Shown: positions 45,239 through 53,333 of the stretch, piece after piece
Position numbering within the stretch: position 1 is the first letter of the stretch
How the letters are laid out: every line of letters starts with the position of its first letter
NCBI GenBank assembly: GCA_945897075.1
Contig: CAMDEX010000005.1
Coordinates: forward strand, 1 to 64,000
Direction of reading: 5' to 3'
From: Litorilinea aerophila
Lineage (GTDB): Bacteria > Chloroflexota > Anaerolineae > Caldilineales > Caldilineaceae
DNA: 64,000 nt
Made by a program: the position numbers and the translations under genes
Notes under the pieces: generated by a model
Databases searched by the model: none
What the model was told of the DNA's origin: nothing
The model's input: only the letters and a program-made list of their open reading frames with translations

Positions 45239-46615
45239 ATGAACCACAACCACCGCGCCATTGAGCGCGTTCTGCTCATCACATTTGCCCTCAACCTCCT
45301 GGCCACCGCGGCCAAACTGGGCGTTGGCATCTGGACAGGCGCGCTCTCGCTGATCGCCGACGGTCTGGACACCCTCTTTGATGGCCTCTCCAATGTGGTG
45401 GGGATTGCGGCTGTGCGCAAGGGCAGCCAACCCCCCGACGCCGATCACCCCTACGGCCACCGCAAATTCGAGACACTGGCCGCGCTCCTCATCGCCACGC
45501 TGCTCTTCATCACCGCCTGGGAGGTGGCAACGGCGGCCATTGACCGCCTGCGCCATCCCCAGATGCCCCTTGTCAATCTGTGGAGTATCCTGGCCCTGGC
45601 CGCGGGCGGGGCCATCCAGGGCTGCACCGGGCTGTGGGAGATGCGGCAGGGGCGCCTTCTGGGCAGCGAAGTGCTGGTGGCCGACGCCCGCCACACCATC
45701 GCCAGCCTCTACGTCAGCTTCGCCGTCCTCTTTGGCCTGGGGCTGGTCTGGCTGGGCTATGGCTGGGCGGATCCGCTGCTGGCCCTGCTCGTGGCCGCTG
45801 TGATTGCCAGCATCGGCGTCGAGACGCTTCTGGAAAACATCCCCGCGCTGGTCGATCAGGCGACGCTGGACCCGGCCAGCATCGCCGCAGTGGTAGCCGA
45901 CGTGGCCGGGGTGGAGAGCTTCCACCGTATCCGCAGCCGGGGCGCGGCCGACGACGTAGCCATTGACCTGCACGTGCGCGTGGATCGCCGTCTTTCGATG
46001 CAGGCCGCCAACGCCATCGCCGACGAAGTGCGCCGCCGTCTGCTCGCCCTGCCCGGCGTGACCGACGTGACCGTTCACGCCGAAGCCCAGGGCGGGCCAG
46101 AGAGCGCGCTGGAATTGCAGCAGGCTGTGGCTCTGGCTGTCGGGGAAGAAGGATTGGCCCTGCACGAACTGTGGGCGCAGCAGGTGGAGGATCACATCAC
46201 CCTGCACATACACCTGGGGGTAGACCCCAACATCTCTCTGGCCGAGGCCCACGATCAGGTAGACCGGCTGGAAAGCACCATTCGCAGCCGCCTGCCCCAG
46301 GTGATTGCCGTTCACAGCCACATCGAGACAGCCAGCGCCGATGTCCTGCCCTCTTCCCGTGTCAGCCGGGGGCTGCAAGAACGGGTGGAAGCAGTCGTCC
46401 TCAGCGCCGCCCAGAACATCCCCGGACTGACCGATCCCCACGATATTCAGGTGCGCCAGGTGGAGGGGCAGCTTTTCATCAGCGCCGAAGCCCTGGTGGA
46501 CGGCACGCTCTCCGTCAGCGCGGCCCACACCCTAAGTACGGAGCTACAAAACGCTGTGCAAGCCGCCGTGCCCAATGTGGGCGAGGTGCTGGTTCATTTG
46601 GAGCCATTGCCGTAA
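45239..46615 (+). CDS. cation diffusion facilitator transporter with three C-terminal domains
   Basis: A 458-residue CDF/ZT metal exporter (Zn, Fe, Mn or similar; driven by proton antiport). Helices fill residues 10-205; metal-site motifs are LSLIADGLDTLFDGLSN (about 36-52, Asp-rich instead of the usual His), DHPYGHRKFETLA near 67 and VADARHTIASLY near 144. Typical family members have one cytoplasmic ferredoxin-like domain; here three related units follow (about 210-285, 290-370, 375-457), each with a GV(x)DVTVHAE/VIAVHSHIE/GEVLVHLE-type closing strand. Probably leaderless. Its stop codon lies in the left end of a palindromic element shared with the convergent helicase gene. Confidence 0.93.
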   Translation: MNHNHRAIERVLLITFALNLLATAAKLGVGIWTGALSLIADGLDTLFDGLSNVVGIAAVRKGSQPPDADHPYGHRKFETLAALLIATLLFITAWEVATAAIDRLRHPQMPLVNLWSILALAAGGAIQGCTGLWEMRQGRLLGSEVLVADARHTIASLYVSFAVLFGLGLVWLGYGWADPLLALLVAAVIASIGVETLLENIPALVDQATLDPASIAAVVADVAGVESFHRIRSRGAADDVAIDLHVRVDRRLSMQAANAIADEVRRRLLALPGVTDVTVHAEAQGGPESALELQQAVALAVGEEGLALHELWAQQVEDHITLHIHLGVDPNISLAEAHDQVDRLESTIRSRLPQVIAVHSHIETASADVLPSSRVSRGLQERVEAVVLSAAQNIPGLTDPHDIQVRQVEGQLFISAEALVDGTLSVSAAHTLSTELQNAVQAAVPNVGEVLVHLEPLP

Positions 46616-46665
46616 GTCGGACTGGTAGTCCGACCAGCGCATGTCGGACTACCAGTCCAACTTAC
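46612..46665. repeat. palindrome family B between convergent genes, holding both stop codons
   Basis: Arms GTAAGTCGGACTGGTAGTCC and a nearly exact complement (one mismatch) ending CAACTTAC; each arm contains its own small palindrome GGACTGGTAGTCC. The TAA of the CDF gene (46613-46615) and the TAA of the helicase (46662-46664) lie at its two ends. Confidence 0.9.
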
Positions 46666-48791
46666 AATAACTCTTCCAGCCTTGCCCGCAACCCGTAGGT
46701 CGGAATGACCACCCGCGCCGCCTGGTAGAGTTGCTTAAATGCAGGCAGATCGATCCGGTCAATGACTGCTTGGCGGGCGATAGCTGGGGGCAGTAGGCTG
46801 TGGAAGCGGCCCAGTTCCAGCAGAGGTTCCACGCGGGGCAGCAGCCGGTGCAGCGCGCGTTGGGGCAGACCCGCATCCCAGGCAGGCAAGGACGACAGTG
46901 GGCCAGGCAAGTAGAGACAAAATTCGTTGACCGCCAACACAGATCCCCCTTCTCCGTCGAAGTAACCGTCCAGCATCTCGGCCAGCAACGCGCCGTAAAG
47001 ATCGCCCCAGAAGTGAAAGAGCCACATCCCCTCGGCCAGGGGCACGGAGAGGAGCAGATCCTCGGCCAGCCCCAGCAGCGCGGCCACCGCCCGCCCCGTC
47101 TCCAGCGGCACAGCAAAGGGCGTCGTGGCGAAACGCAGTTCGTCGTCCACTGGTCGCCCGTCCTTGCGCCGCACACCCACCCGGTAGCGATCCCGCCAGA
47201 CCACCTCTAGGATGTGACCGCCCAGCCGCAACGTCTCCCCTTCCACCTTCGAGCGGGCCACCGTCGCCAGCGTGCGCCCGGAGAAGGCGTCTACCAGCAG
47301 CAGGGGTAGAGGATCGCCGCCGATGTTGGCATAAATCTCGAACTTGTCCACCAGTTCGTCCAACTTCTCCGCGGCCCGCCATTCCCCCAGCCGACCGGCG
47401 CGCAGATAGCCCAGGCGGGCCAGATGGGTGAGGATGGCGCGCAGGCTCTCGTCGTCCACCTCTTCCGGCGCGGCCCGGCGCAGATCAGCCAGACGGATGC
47501 CGCCGGTGGGGCTTTGGGCCAGAATGCTGAAGCTCTGCTGCACCAGCACTGACGGCAAGAAGTTGTAGGTCGGACTGGCAGTCCGACTGATTTCGCCGGT
47601 CGGACTACCAGTCCGACCTACGGTTTCGGCGATCAGCGCCTGAAAGCGTATCTCTTCCAGCGCGGAGCGGGCCAGACAGAGGACACGGGTGACGCCGGTG
47701 CGCCGTCCGCCCCGGCCAATCCGCTGCTGAAACGAGGAGAGCGACGGGGGCGGGCCGATCAACGCCACTTCGTCAATGCTGCCGATGTCAATGCCCAGTT
47801 CCAAAGTGGAGGTGCTGACGCAGATGGCGACCGCGGCCGCAGCAAAGCCCTGCTCCACCTCCAGACGCAGAGCCGTGTCCAGATTCGAGTAGTGGGTGAA
47901 GAGGGCGCTCTCGAAGGGCAGATTACCGCGCAGAAAGGCGGCGGTCTGCTCCACTTCGCTGCGGCTGTTGCAAAAAATGAGCGACTTGCGCACGCCTCCC
48001 TCGCGCGTGGCGCGCAGGGCCAGGGCCATCACCAGATCGTCCAGCCCGTGCAGCGGCCAGATGTCGGCGTCCAACTCGCGCCGGCCAGGGACGCTCACAA
48101 TTTGCGGTGTACCCCCACCCGGAGCAGTAAGATAGCGGGCGGCGATACCCTCCGGGTCGGGGACGGTGGCAGAGAGGGCGATGCGTTGCAGGTACACGGC
48201 TGGCTGCCCCGTCTGCTGCTGGTGATATGTGCGGATGTTTTCGATGCGGCGCAGCAGACAGCGCAACTGATCGCCGCGCGGCCCGCCGTCCAGCAGGTGA
48301 ATCTCGTCCAGGACAATTGCCTGTAACTCTGCCAGCAGGCGGGGCGCACGGGTCAACAGCGAGTCGGTGGATTCGGGGGTAGTGATGAGTACCGACGGCG
48401 GGTTTGTGGTGGAGACCGGGCCGGTGTCGCCGCTTTTCATCGCAAAGGAGATTTCCAACTGTTCCAGCGGCAGACGCAGCCGCTCGTAGAGGTCGCGCAC
48501 CAGGGCACGTGTGGGGCAGAGGTAGAGGATGGCAAGGGAAGTGCGATTTTCAGAAGTTCGACTTTTGACAAAAGTCGAACTTCTGGTATCTCGAAAGCAA
48601 TGACGCTCAATGAGGGGGGCAATGGCGGCTTCGGTCTTGCCGCCAGCCGTGGCGGCGATGACGAGAGTGCTGTGACCGTCCAGAATGGGCGGGATGGCGG
48701 CTTCCTGCACAGGGGTAAAGCTGCCGTGGCGGGCGAAGAAGGGCGTGTACGTGCGCGGCAGGCGGGATTTGAGGGTGTAGGGGGTGGTCAT
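46662..48791 (-). CDS. Lhr/BrxHI-like DEAD/DEAH-box helicase with two in-frame palindrome insertions
   Basis: A 709-residue superfamily 2 helicase. Walker A is AATAGGKTEAA (46-56), motif Ia CPTRALVRDL, Walker B VLDEIHLLDGGPRGDQL near 160, motif III SAT near 206 and motif VI QRIGRGGRRTG near 357; the C-terminal 330 residues are an Lhr-like extension. This type includes BrxHI of type 2 BREX. Two stretches look foreign: residues about 67-83 (palindrome A, 48551-48585) between motifs I and Ia, and about 390-409 (palindrome B, 57 bases = 19 codons). Both keep the frame. It ends the minus-strand defence island. Confidence 0.88.
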   Translation of the reverse strand: MTTPYTLKSRLPRTYTPFFARHGSFTPVQEAAIPPILDGHSTLVIAATAGGKTEAAIAPLIERHCFRDTRSSTFVKSRTSENRTSLAILYLCPTRALVRDLYERLRLPLEQLEISFAMKSGDTGPVSTTNPPSVLITTPESTDSLLTRAPRLLAELQAIVLDEIHLLDGGPRGDQLRCLLRRIENIRTYHQQQTGQPAVYLQRIALSATVPDPEGIAARYLTAPGGGTPQIVSVPGRRELDADIWPLHGLDDLVMALALRATREGGVRKSLIFCNSRSEVEQTAAFLRGNLPFESALFTHYSNLDTALRLEVEQGFAAAAVAICVSTSTLELGIDIGSIDEVALIGPPPSLSSFQQRIGRGGRRTGVTRVLCLARSALEEIRFQALIAETVGRTGSPTGEISRTASPTYNFLPSVLVQQSFSILAQSPTGGIRLADLRRAAPEEVDDESLRAILTHLARLGYLRAGRLGEWRAAEKLDELVDKFEIYANIGGDPLPLLLVDAFSGRTLATVARSKVEGETLRLGGHILEVVWRDRYRVGVRRKDGRPVDDELRFATTPFAVPLETGRAVAALLGLAEDLLLSVPLAEGMWLFHFWGDLYGALLAEMLDGYFDGEGGSVLAVNEFCLYLPGPLSSLPAWDAGLPQRALHRLLPRVEPLLELGRFHSLLPPAIARQAVIDRIDLPAFKQLYQAARVVIPTYGLRARLEELL
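47565..47621. repeat. palindrome family B inserted in the helicase gene
   Basis: GTAGGTCGGACTGGCAGTCCG, a 15-base centre and the complementary right arm ending CCGACCTAC; 57 bases in all, exactly 19 codons. In the protein it reads VGRTGSPTGEISRTASPTYN. Confidence 0.92.
48551..48585. repeat. palindrome family A inserted in the helicase gene
   Basis: CAGAAGTTCGACTTTT-GAC-AAAAGTCGAACTTCTG, differing from the copy at 45181 only in the loop. In the protein it contributes the RSSTFVKSRTSE stretch. Confidence 0.92.
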
Positions 48792-48839
48792 TGGGAGATC
48801 GCAAAGGGTATATGGAATGAAGTCACATCAAATCCCTAC

Positions 48840-48868
48840 TTGCTGTATGCACGATTTGTGCGTACACT
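48840..48868 (+). promoter_or_regulatory. promoter of the BrnA-like gene with embedded operator palindrome
   Basis: TTGCTG, 17-base spacer, TACACT, then about 13 bases to the ATG, which has an AAGGACG site. The spacer is occupied by a near-perfect dyad (48844-48866), TGTATGCAC-N5-GTGCGTACA, one mismatch per arm. A repressor on this site would block RNA polymerase, as expected for an autoregulated antitoxin. Confidence 0.6.
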
Positions 48869-48881
48869 CTGTTAAGGACGA

Positions 48882-49286
48882 ATGGATATACTGCAAGAAG
48901 AGCGACGACCAGAAAGGCAACCAAACGTGAACAACAACGCTACTTTGCATGAATCGCAGACCGATTGGGAACGGTTGGCCGCTATGACCGACGAAGAAAT
49001 CGATTTTTCCGACGCGCCGGAATTGACAGACGAACAATTGGCGAAGATGCAGCCATCCGTCGAACTCTTCCCCGCCCTGGCCCAGACAGGCAAGCAGCGC
49101 ATCACAATCCGATTGGATCAGGAGATTGTGGGTTACTTCAAGCAGAACGCCGACCGTTCGGAGACGAGTTATCAGAGTCTCATCAACGCTGCACTGCGTT
49201 CATTCGTGGCCCAGGCGAAGAAAGAAACAGACCTGCGCTCACTGGTGCGGGAGGTGGTGCGGGAGGAATTGCAACGAGCGCGTTAG
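48882..49286 (+). CDS. orphan BrnA-like antitoxin / ribbon-helix-helix protein
   Basis: A 134-residue protein. The middle, MTDEEIDFSDAPELTDEQLAKM, is the acidic toxin-neutralising segment of BrnA antitoxins; it is followed by a ribbon-helix-helix domain, ITIRLDQEIVGYFKQNADRSETSYQSLINAALRSFV (about 72-108), and a charged C-terminal helix. No BrnT gene is next to it. Its stop overlaps, tail to tail by four bases, that of the PIN-domain gene on the other strand. It diverges from the helicase gene across 90 bases containing its promoter and a palindrome. It may regulate the helicase, the PIN/ATPase pair or itself (inference). Confidence 0.8.
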   Translation: MDILQEERRPERQPNVNNNATLHESQTDWERLAAMTDEEIDFSDAPELTDEQLAKMQPSVELFPALAQTGKQRITIRLDQEIVGYFKQNADRSETSYQSLINAALRSFVAQAKKETDLRSLVREVVREELQRAR

Positions 49287-49777
49287 TCGTTGTGAACAGG
49301 CGTCGGACTCTCTGAATCTGGATTGTCAAGCCAACTTTCCAATGCACTGGTATCCATACGCTCGGCAACCAGCCAATCGAAGTGTTGGCCTTTGTCATCG
49401 GTGACGAGTGTATAGCCGCGGGAGCGGGCCACGGCGCACAGCAAAATGTCAACGCAATTGCGCCGCCAGTATTCGTCGGCGCTGGTTGCGGGTTCAACTG
49501 CTGCTTTCAGGTCAGGCCAGAGAGCGGCCAGTGCTTCGGCGTCAGCAGTTGTAAATGGCAGCAGATCAAACTCGGACTGAGCCACCTGCTGTCGGATAGT
49601 ATCGATGGCGAATGTTTCGCCCCATTTGTCGGCCACTTGCCGGATGCGTTCGGCGTGAATGATTGTTGGCACGTAGACGCGTAGATGACCGGAACGGATG
49701 CGTTCGGTCAGCCGGTTGCGCAGAGAGCGACTCCAGAGGATATTCGTATCTACCAGAAGTTCATTCGTCGCCGCCAT
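49283..49777 (-). CDS. PIN-domain ribonuclease-like protein
   Basis: A 164-residue PIN domain. The first strand ELLVDTNILWS carries the leading aspartate, an internal acidic site occurs near VYVPTIIHAERI, and NCVDILLCAVARSRGYTLVTDDKG (about 123-146) contains the later metal-binding aspartates. The ATG at 49777 has GGAG five bases before it; a GTG two codons upstream is less likely. It overlaps the preceding OLD-like ATPase gene by 17 bases, so the two form a unit. PIN proteins are usually VapC-type RNases; here the partner is an ATPase rather than a small antitoxin, resembling two-gene defence units such as Septu-like pairs (inference). Confidence 0.85.
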   Translation of the reverse strand: MAATNELLVDTNILWSRSLRNRLTERIRSGHLRVYVPTIIHAERIRQVADKWGETFAIDTIRQQVAQSEFDLLPFTTADAEALAALWPDLKAAVEPATSADEYWRRNCVDILLCAVARSRGYTLVTDDKGQHFDWLVAERMDTSALESWLDNPDSESPTPVHND

Positions 49778-50918
49778 TGTCACTCCAAGCCGCTTTCATC
49801 TTATTCAAAACCTCCCCCTCTGGATAGATTTCCCAGCGACCGGCTTCACCTTTTACAAAGAAAAGCATATCCCCCCGCTGCAAGTGCAGATCGTCCAGCA
49901 CGCCCTGGTAGAGTTGAATCTGATTGAGGGAATTGAGCCGCGCCCCGGTCTTTGGCCCCAGGGGTGCGATGGCGAAATGGCGGGCGTGTCTTTGTGGGGT
50001 GGCCCGAACAACCTGTGTGCCATTCTCCGCATCAAAGGTCACATCATAAAAATTCTCGGCGAACTCGAAGTAGGGCGAGTGGGTCGAAATAAAGAGTTGT
50101 CGCAATTTTACTGCTGGCTCTCTCATCAGCTTGCGCAGGGCCGCCATCAGGTACTCCTGGTATCTGGGAGAAAGATTCATTTCAGGTTCTTCCAGGGCAA
50201 TGATGGGATAATCATTGAGAAACACTTGGCCTAAAATTAACAACAACTGCTGCGCGCCAGTGCCAAGATTTTCAACGGGCAGACGACCATCGGAACGAAT
50301 AAAACCGATGTCGATGCGATTGGTTTCTGGATTGATGGCAACATCCAGTTCACCAAAATCAAAGGGGGGTTCGGCCAGAATGCGCTTGATGGCATTCAAC
50401 TGCCGCTTGCGCGTATAATCTGAACTGTTATGCGCAAAAAAGAGAGACCGTTTCAAATTTGCATAGCTGACTTTGCTCAGGGGTGTCTCTTGATTCCAGT
50501 CTTCACCCTGAAGACGGCGAGTCGCATCTATTACATGAAAATCCGGCAGAGAAAGTATCTCCTGACGGAACAGCGACCCACTCCTGTCGATCTCTATTTC
50601 CAGACTCTTCGGAGCGTACTCGTCTATTACGACGCCAATCCGCACAGAACCTTCGTACCCCAACCGCCGAAAAGCGGGACCAAATTCAGAGAGAAGTCCT
50701 TCGGGATGGAATCTTGGACGCTCCCCGGATGGACTTGGCAATGGAAAGGCGATGGAAGATTCGGTCGTAATTGCCCATTGCCAGAGACGCAATGCCTCAA
50801 AGATGTTCGACTTCCCCACATCGTTCAACCCAAAAAAAATGTTGATATCTGACAATCCTTCTACGGTCAGATCGGCGATACTTTTGAAGCCCTGGATGTG
50901 GAATTTTTGGATACGCAT
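49761..50918 (-). CDS. AAA/OLD-like ATPase paired with PIN protein
   Basis: A 385-residue RecF-like ATPase. It starts MRIQKFHIQGFKSIADL, with Walker A FGLNDVGKSN (about 29-38), signature-like LGTGAQQLLLILG near 227 and Walker B IIALEEPEMNLSPRYQE near 249. The Walker A reads GLNDVGKS, with Asn-Asp where the other two ATPases of the window have Ala-Asn. It overlaps the PIN gene by 17 bases. Family knowledge links these ATPases to nuclease partners; this one is unusual in having a PIN domain rather than a TOPRIM partner. Confidence 0.85.
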   Translation of the reverse strand: MRIQKFHIQGFKSIADLTVEGLSDINIFFGLNDVGKSNIFEALRLWQWAITTESSIAFPLPSPSGERPRFHPEGLLSEFGPAFRRLGYEGSVRIGVVIDEYAPKSLEIEIDRSGSLFRQEILSLPDFHVIDATRRLQGEDWNQETPLSKVSYANLKRSLFFAHNSSDYTRKRQLNAIKRILAEPPFDFGELDVAINPETNRIDIGFIRSDGRLPVENLGTGAQQLLLILGQVFLNDYPIIALEEPEMNLSPRYQEYLMAALRKLMREPAVKLRQLFISTHSPYFEFAENFYDVTFDAENGTQVVRATPQRHARHFAIAPLGPKTGARLNSLNQIQLYQGVLDDLHLQRGDMLFFVKGEAGRWEIYPEGEVLNKMKAAWSDNGGDE

Positions 50919-51017
50919 ACGATTTCCTATCCCTGGATGACGGTCACATCTTTGAGACTCTTATCATTCTGCACGCGAAAACATTCAATCTTCATTTTTG
51001 CCAGCATCCATGCGCCT

Positions 51018-51443
51018 TCAATCAATAGTTGGACGCCAGCCCAGTCGAATCCAGTTACGGCGGGCATCGACAATGACGGTATTGTTCATACGGAGGGCGA
51101 TAACCGTAGCGCGACCAATCGACGTCAACCCCAGAATATGCAGGCTGGCCTCATTCCAGGTGAAATGATCGCTCCAACGGTCACGACGTGGAGAAAAGAG
51201 GGGTGTTATCTCGCCGCTCAATGGATCGACGGCTTGGATTTGTGAACCCTTAAAAAGATTGCAGAGATAGCAGGCAAAGCACAAATTTTCAAAAATCGTA
51301 GCGCCGCCTTTGCTGCGCGGTTGCAGATGATCGACTACCATTGGGTTGCCGCTGTTGGCTTGGGGAGTACCGCAATAGGCGCAACGGTGATCGTCTATAG
51401 TTACCAGGCGCTGACGCAACGCCTTCGACAGATAAATCGCCAT
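51018..51443 (-). CDS. HNH endonuclease
   Basis: A 141-residue protein with a complete HNH/Zn site: CAYC (21-24), VVDHLQPRSKGG (36-47, the DH catalytic pair), ENLCFACYLCNLFKG (52-66). Such small HNH enzymes nick or cut DNA and are common in defence islands and intron or phage contexts. It starts four bases after the stop of the 138-residue gene and is probably cotranslated with it. The C-terminal half (about 75-141) is a conserved extension I do not recognise. Confidence 0.9.
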   Translation of the reverse strand: MAIYLSKALRQRLVTIDDHRCAYCGTPQANSGNPMVVDHLQPRSKGGATIFENLCFACYLCNLFKGSQIQAVDPLSGEITPLFSPRRDRWSDHFTWNEASLHILGLTSIGRATVIALRMNNTVIVDARRNWIRLGWRPTID

Positions 51444-51447
51444 GCCG

Positions 51448-51864
51448 TCATAGTCTTTCGAAGGGGGGCAGCGCGTGACCGCGCCATTGAAGCAGCGCGG
51501 CGGCGTGGGCCTTACGCAACATAAATCGGTCAGCTTCGAATATCTGGGATTCCAGATCCAACCGATCCCCCGACGTCAGCGCATCGTCGGCATTCTTCTC
51601 TAACAACTCTTGCAGCGCAGCCATATCGGCTGTAGTACGCTGGCTGCGCGCGATGCGCCAGAGCGCGTCGTCATCAAGCCGGTCAAGCGCAGCCAAATCA
51701 GCTTGAAAAGCTGCCGGCGACTGCGACCAATCAGGCGGGCTGCCGGCGCGTACAGCGCGTAGAAGCATATCGGTCAGTGATTGCTGGGTGGCTCGGGCCG
51801 TCTGTTCCAGGCGCATATACAGTTCTTCGGGCAGAGGCAACACAACATCTATCGCTGGCATCAT
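51448..51864 (-). CDS. 138-residue protein paired with HNH nuclease, unrecognised
   Basis: The N-terminus MPAIDVVLPLPEELYMRLEQTARATQQSLTDML looks like a ribbon-helix-helix strand and two helices; the rest is helical, with two repeats of an acidic LDRLDDDALWRIAR / LTSGDRLDLESQIFEADRF type. GAGGAAG precedes the start codon (ATG at 51864, or the next ATG). Its stop is four bases before the HNH start, so the pair likely works together; an antitoxin-like or regulatory role for the HNH nuclease is possible but unproven. Confidence 0.6.
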   Translation of the reverse strand: MMPAIDVVLPLPEELYMRLEQTARATQQSLTDMLLRAVRAGSPPDWSQSPAAFQADLAALDRLDDDALWRIARSQRTTADMAALQELLEKNADDALTSGDRLDLESQIFEADRFMLRKAHAAALLQWRGHALPPFERL

Positions 51865-51947
51865 TCACTTCCTCAAGCGGCAAACCGCGTCTGTGCGTAT
51901 CGTGCGAACAGATTCAATAGGACAACAGCCCTGCCAATCATTTTACT

Positions 51948-53333
51948 TTAGCGCATCTGCCCGCGCAACTCGTCCAACAGCGCGGCCACCTCGTACTCCG
52001 GGTGCAGGTAGAGCAGATCGTACAACTCCACGGCCAGACGCACCACAGCGCGGATGTTGAGGCGGTCGTTGCGCATGCCCTGGGCCAGGTGTTCGGCCGC
52101 GCCGCGGCGCACCTGGCGCTGGCGTTCGCCCACCGCATAGCCATAGGCGCGGGCGTGATAGCCCATCACCTGCTCCAAAAATTGGCCGATCTCCTGGGGC
52201 GTGTGGTGCGGCTCCAAGGCCAGCACACGCGTCTCGTCCAGCCAATCTTCCAGGGGCAGGCGGTTGTCACTGCGGGTGACGGTGAAAAGAAAAAAGAGCG
52301 ACTGGCGGTCGCCGTAGGTCAGGGGGTAGTCCCGGCGGTGGTGCTGGGGCAGGTCAGCCGTGGAGAGACGGGAGCGTTCCTCGCCCAGCGCGGCGTGGAT
52401 CAGCGCGCTGAAAAAGAGGCTGGCTTTGGGCTGCTGGTAGGGTTTGAGCAGAGAATAGCTCTCGGCTTCGTCAATCAGTATGCACAGCCCGCTGAAACCG
52501 GCCAGACGGGCCAGCAGACTGACGCCGCTGAGCAGATAGGCGATCTGGCGGGCGTTGTTGCCCTGGCGGTAGATGGAAGGAAACTTGACTCGTTTAGGCA
52601 TAGCCCGGTTCATTGACTTCACCCGCGGCCCGCCCATCAGCCAATTCTCCCAGGCCGTCTGCTGGCGGGTGCTGGAAATGTTGCTCAGCGCGTCCAGGGC
52701 GAAGGTTAAGGGGTCGTTCTCGGTGGGGGCCAATGCGCGCACTTCGTCGCGCAACCGGGGCACACCGGCCACTGCTGCCAACAGCGGCCCCAGCCCGCGC
52801 TCGTCGCTCTCCGGGTAGCGCAGACTGCGCATCAATGCGCCGTAGATGTCGAAGCCCCGGTGGGGCGGTAACTCTTGCAGGTCCAGGCTGACGGCGGCCA
52901 CGAGAAACTTGCGTTGCAGGGCTTCCTGGGCGGTCAATTCCACAATGTGGCTCTTGCCGTAGCCATACTCGCCGATGATGGCGCGCGCATCGCCGCCGCT
53001 CTGGTGGGCCTGGACAAGGGCGCTGCTCAGGCTGGCCCGTTCGTTTTCCAAGCCAATTGTCAACTCGCGGGCGTGCTGGGCCGGGGCCACGCCCACACGC
53101 AGCGCCTCGATCAGGGTGCGCGCGTCCAGTTGGCTGGGCGTCATCGGCGTGGGGGCAAAAGCGGTCGTCGGGGCGGGCGCGGGGATGTTGGGCATCTGTC
53201 CGTTGAATTCCTGGCGGGGACGGCGGAAACGCAGACCGCTCTCAAAGCGCACCATCCACTCCTCGCCGTTGCGGTAGAGGGCGACGATCTGGCCGGGGCC
53301 GTAGGTTGGGTGTTCGACGCGGGTACCGATCAT
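51948..53333 (-). CDS. BrxD-like (DUF2791) ATPase with N-terminal SH3/CarD-like domain
   Basis: A 461-residue P-loop ATPase. Residues 1-45 (TRVEHPTYGPGQIVALY...WMVRFESG) resemble a CarD/Tudor-like small barrel. After a proline-rich linker comes a DUF2791 ATPase: GVAPAQHARELTIGL near 81, Walker A GEYGYGKSH (121-129), VAAVSLDLQELPPHRG just after, and Walker B LCILIDEAESYS near 278. DUF2791 is the BrxD family of type 2 and type 6 BREX. The start at 53333 is fixed by an ATGA overlap with the 86-residue gene. It is the more divergent of two BrxD-like ATPases in this island. Confidence 0.85.
   Translation of the reverse strand: MIGTRVEHPTYGPGQIVALYRNGEEWMVRFESGLRFRRPRQEFNGQMPNIPAPAPTTAFAPTPMTPSQLDARTLIEALRVGVAPAQHARELTIGLENERASLSSALVQAHQSGGDARAIIGEYGYGKSHIVELTAQEALQRKFLVAAVSLDLQELPPHRGFDIYGALMRSLRYPESDERGLGPLLAAVAGVPRLRDEVRALAPTENDPLTFALDALSNISSTRQQTAWENWLMGGPRVKSMNRAMPKRVKFPSIYRQGNNARQIAYLLSGVSLLARLAGFSGLCILIDEAESYSLLKPYQQPKASLFFSALIHAALGEERSRLSTADLPQHHRRDYPLTYGDRQSLFFLFTVTRSDNRLPLEDWLDETRVLALEPHHTPQEIGQFLEQVMGYHARAYGYAVGERQRQVRRGAAEHLAQGMRNDRLNIRAVVRLAVELYDLLYLHPEYEVAALLDELRGQMR

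Noticed and set aside
45062-46528. 488-codon minus-strand frame opposite the CDF gene
   Set aside because: Composition is that of a reverse-strand shadow; the CDF product is unambiguous.
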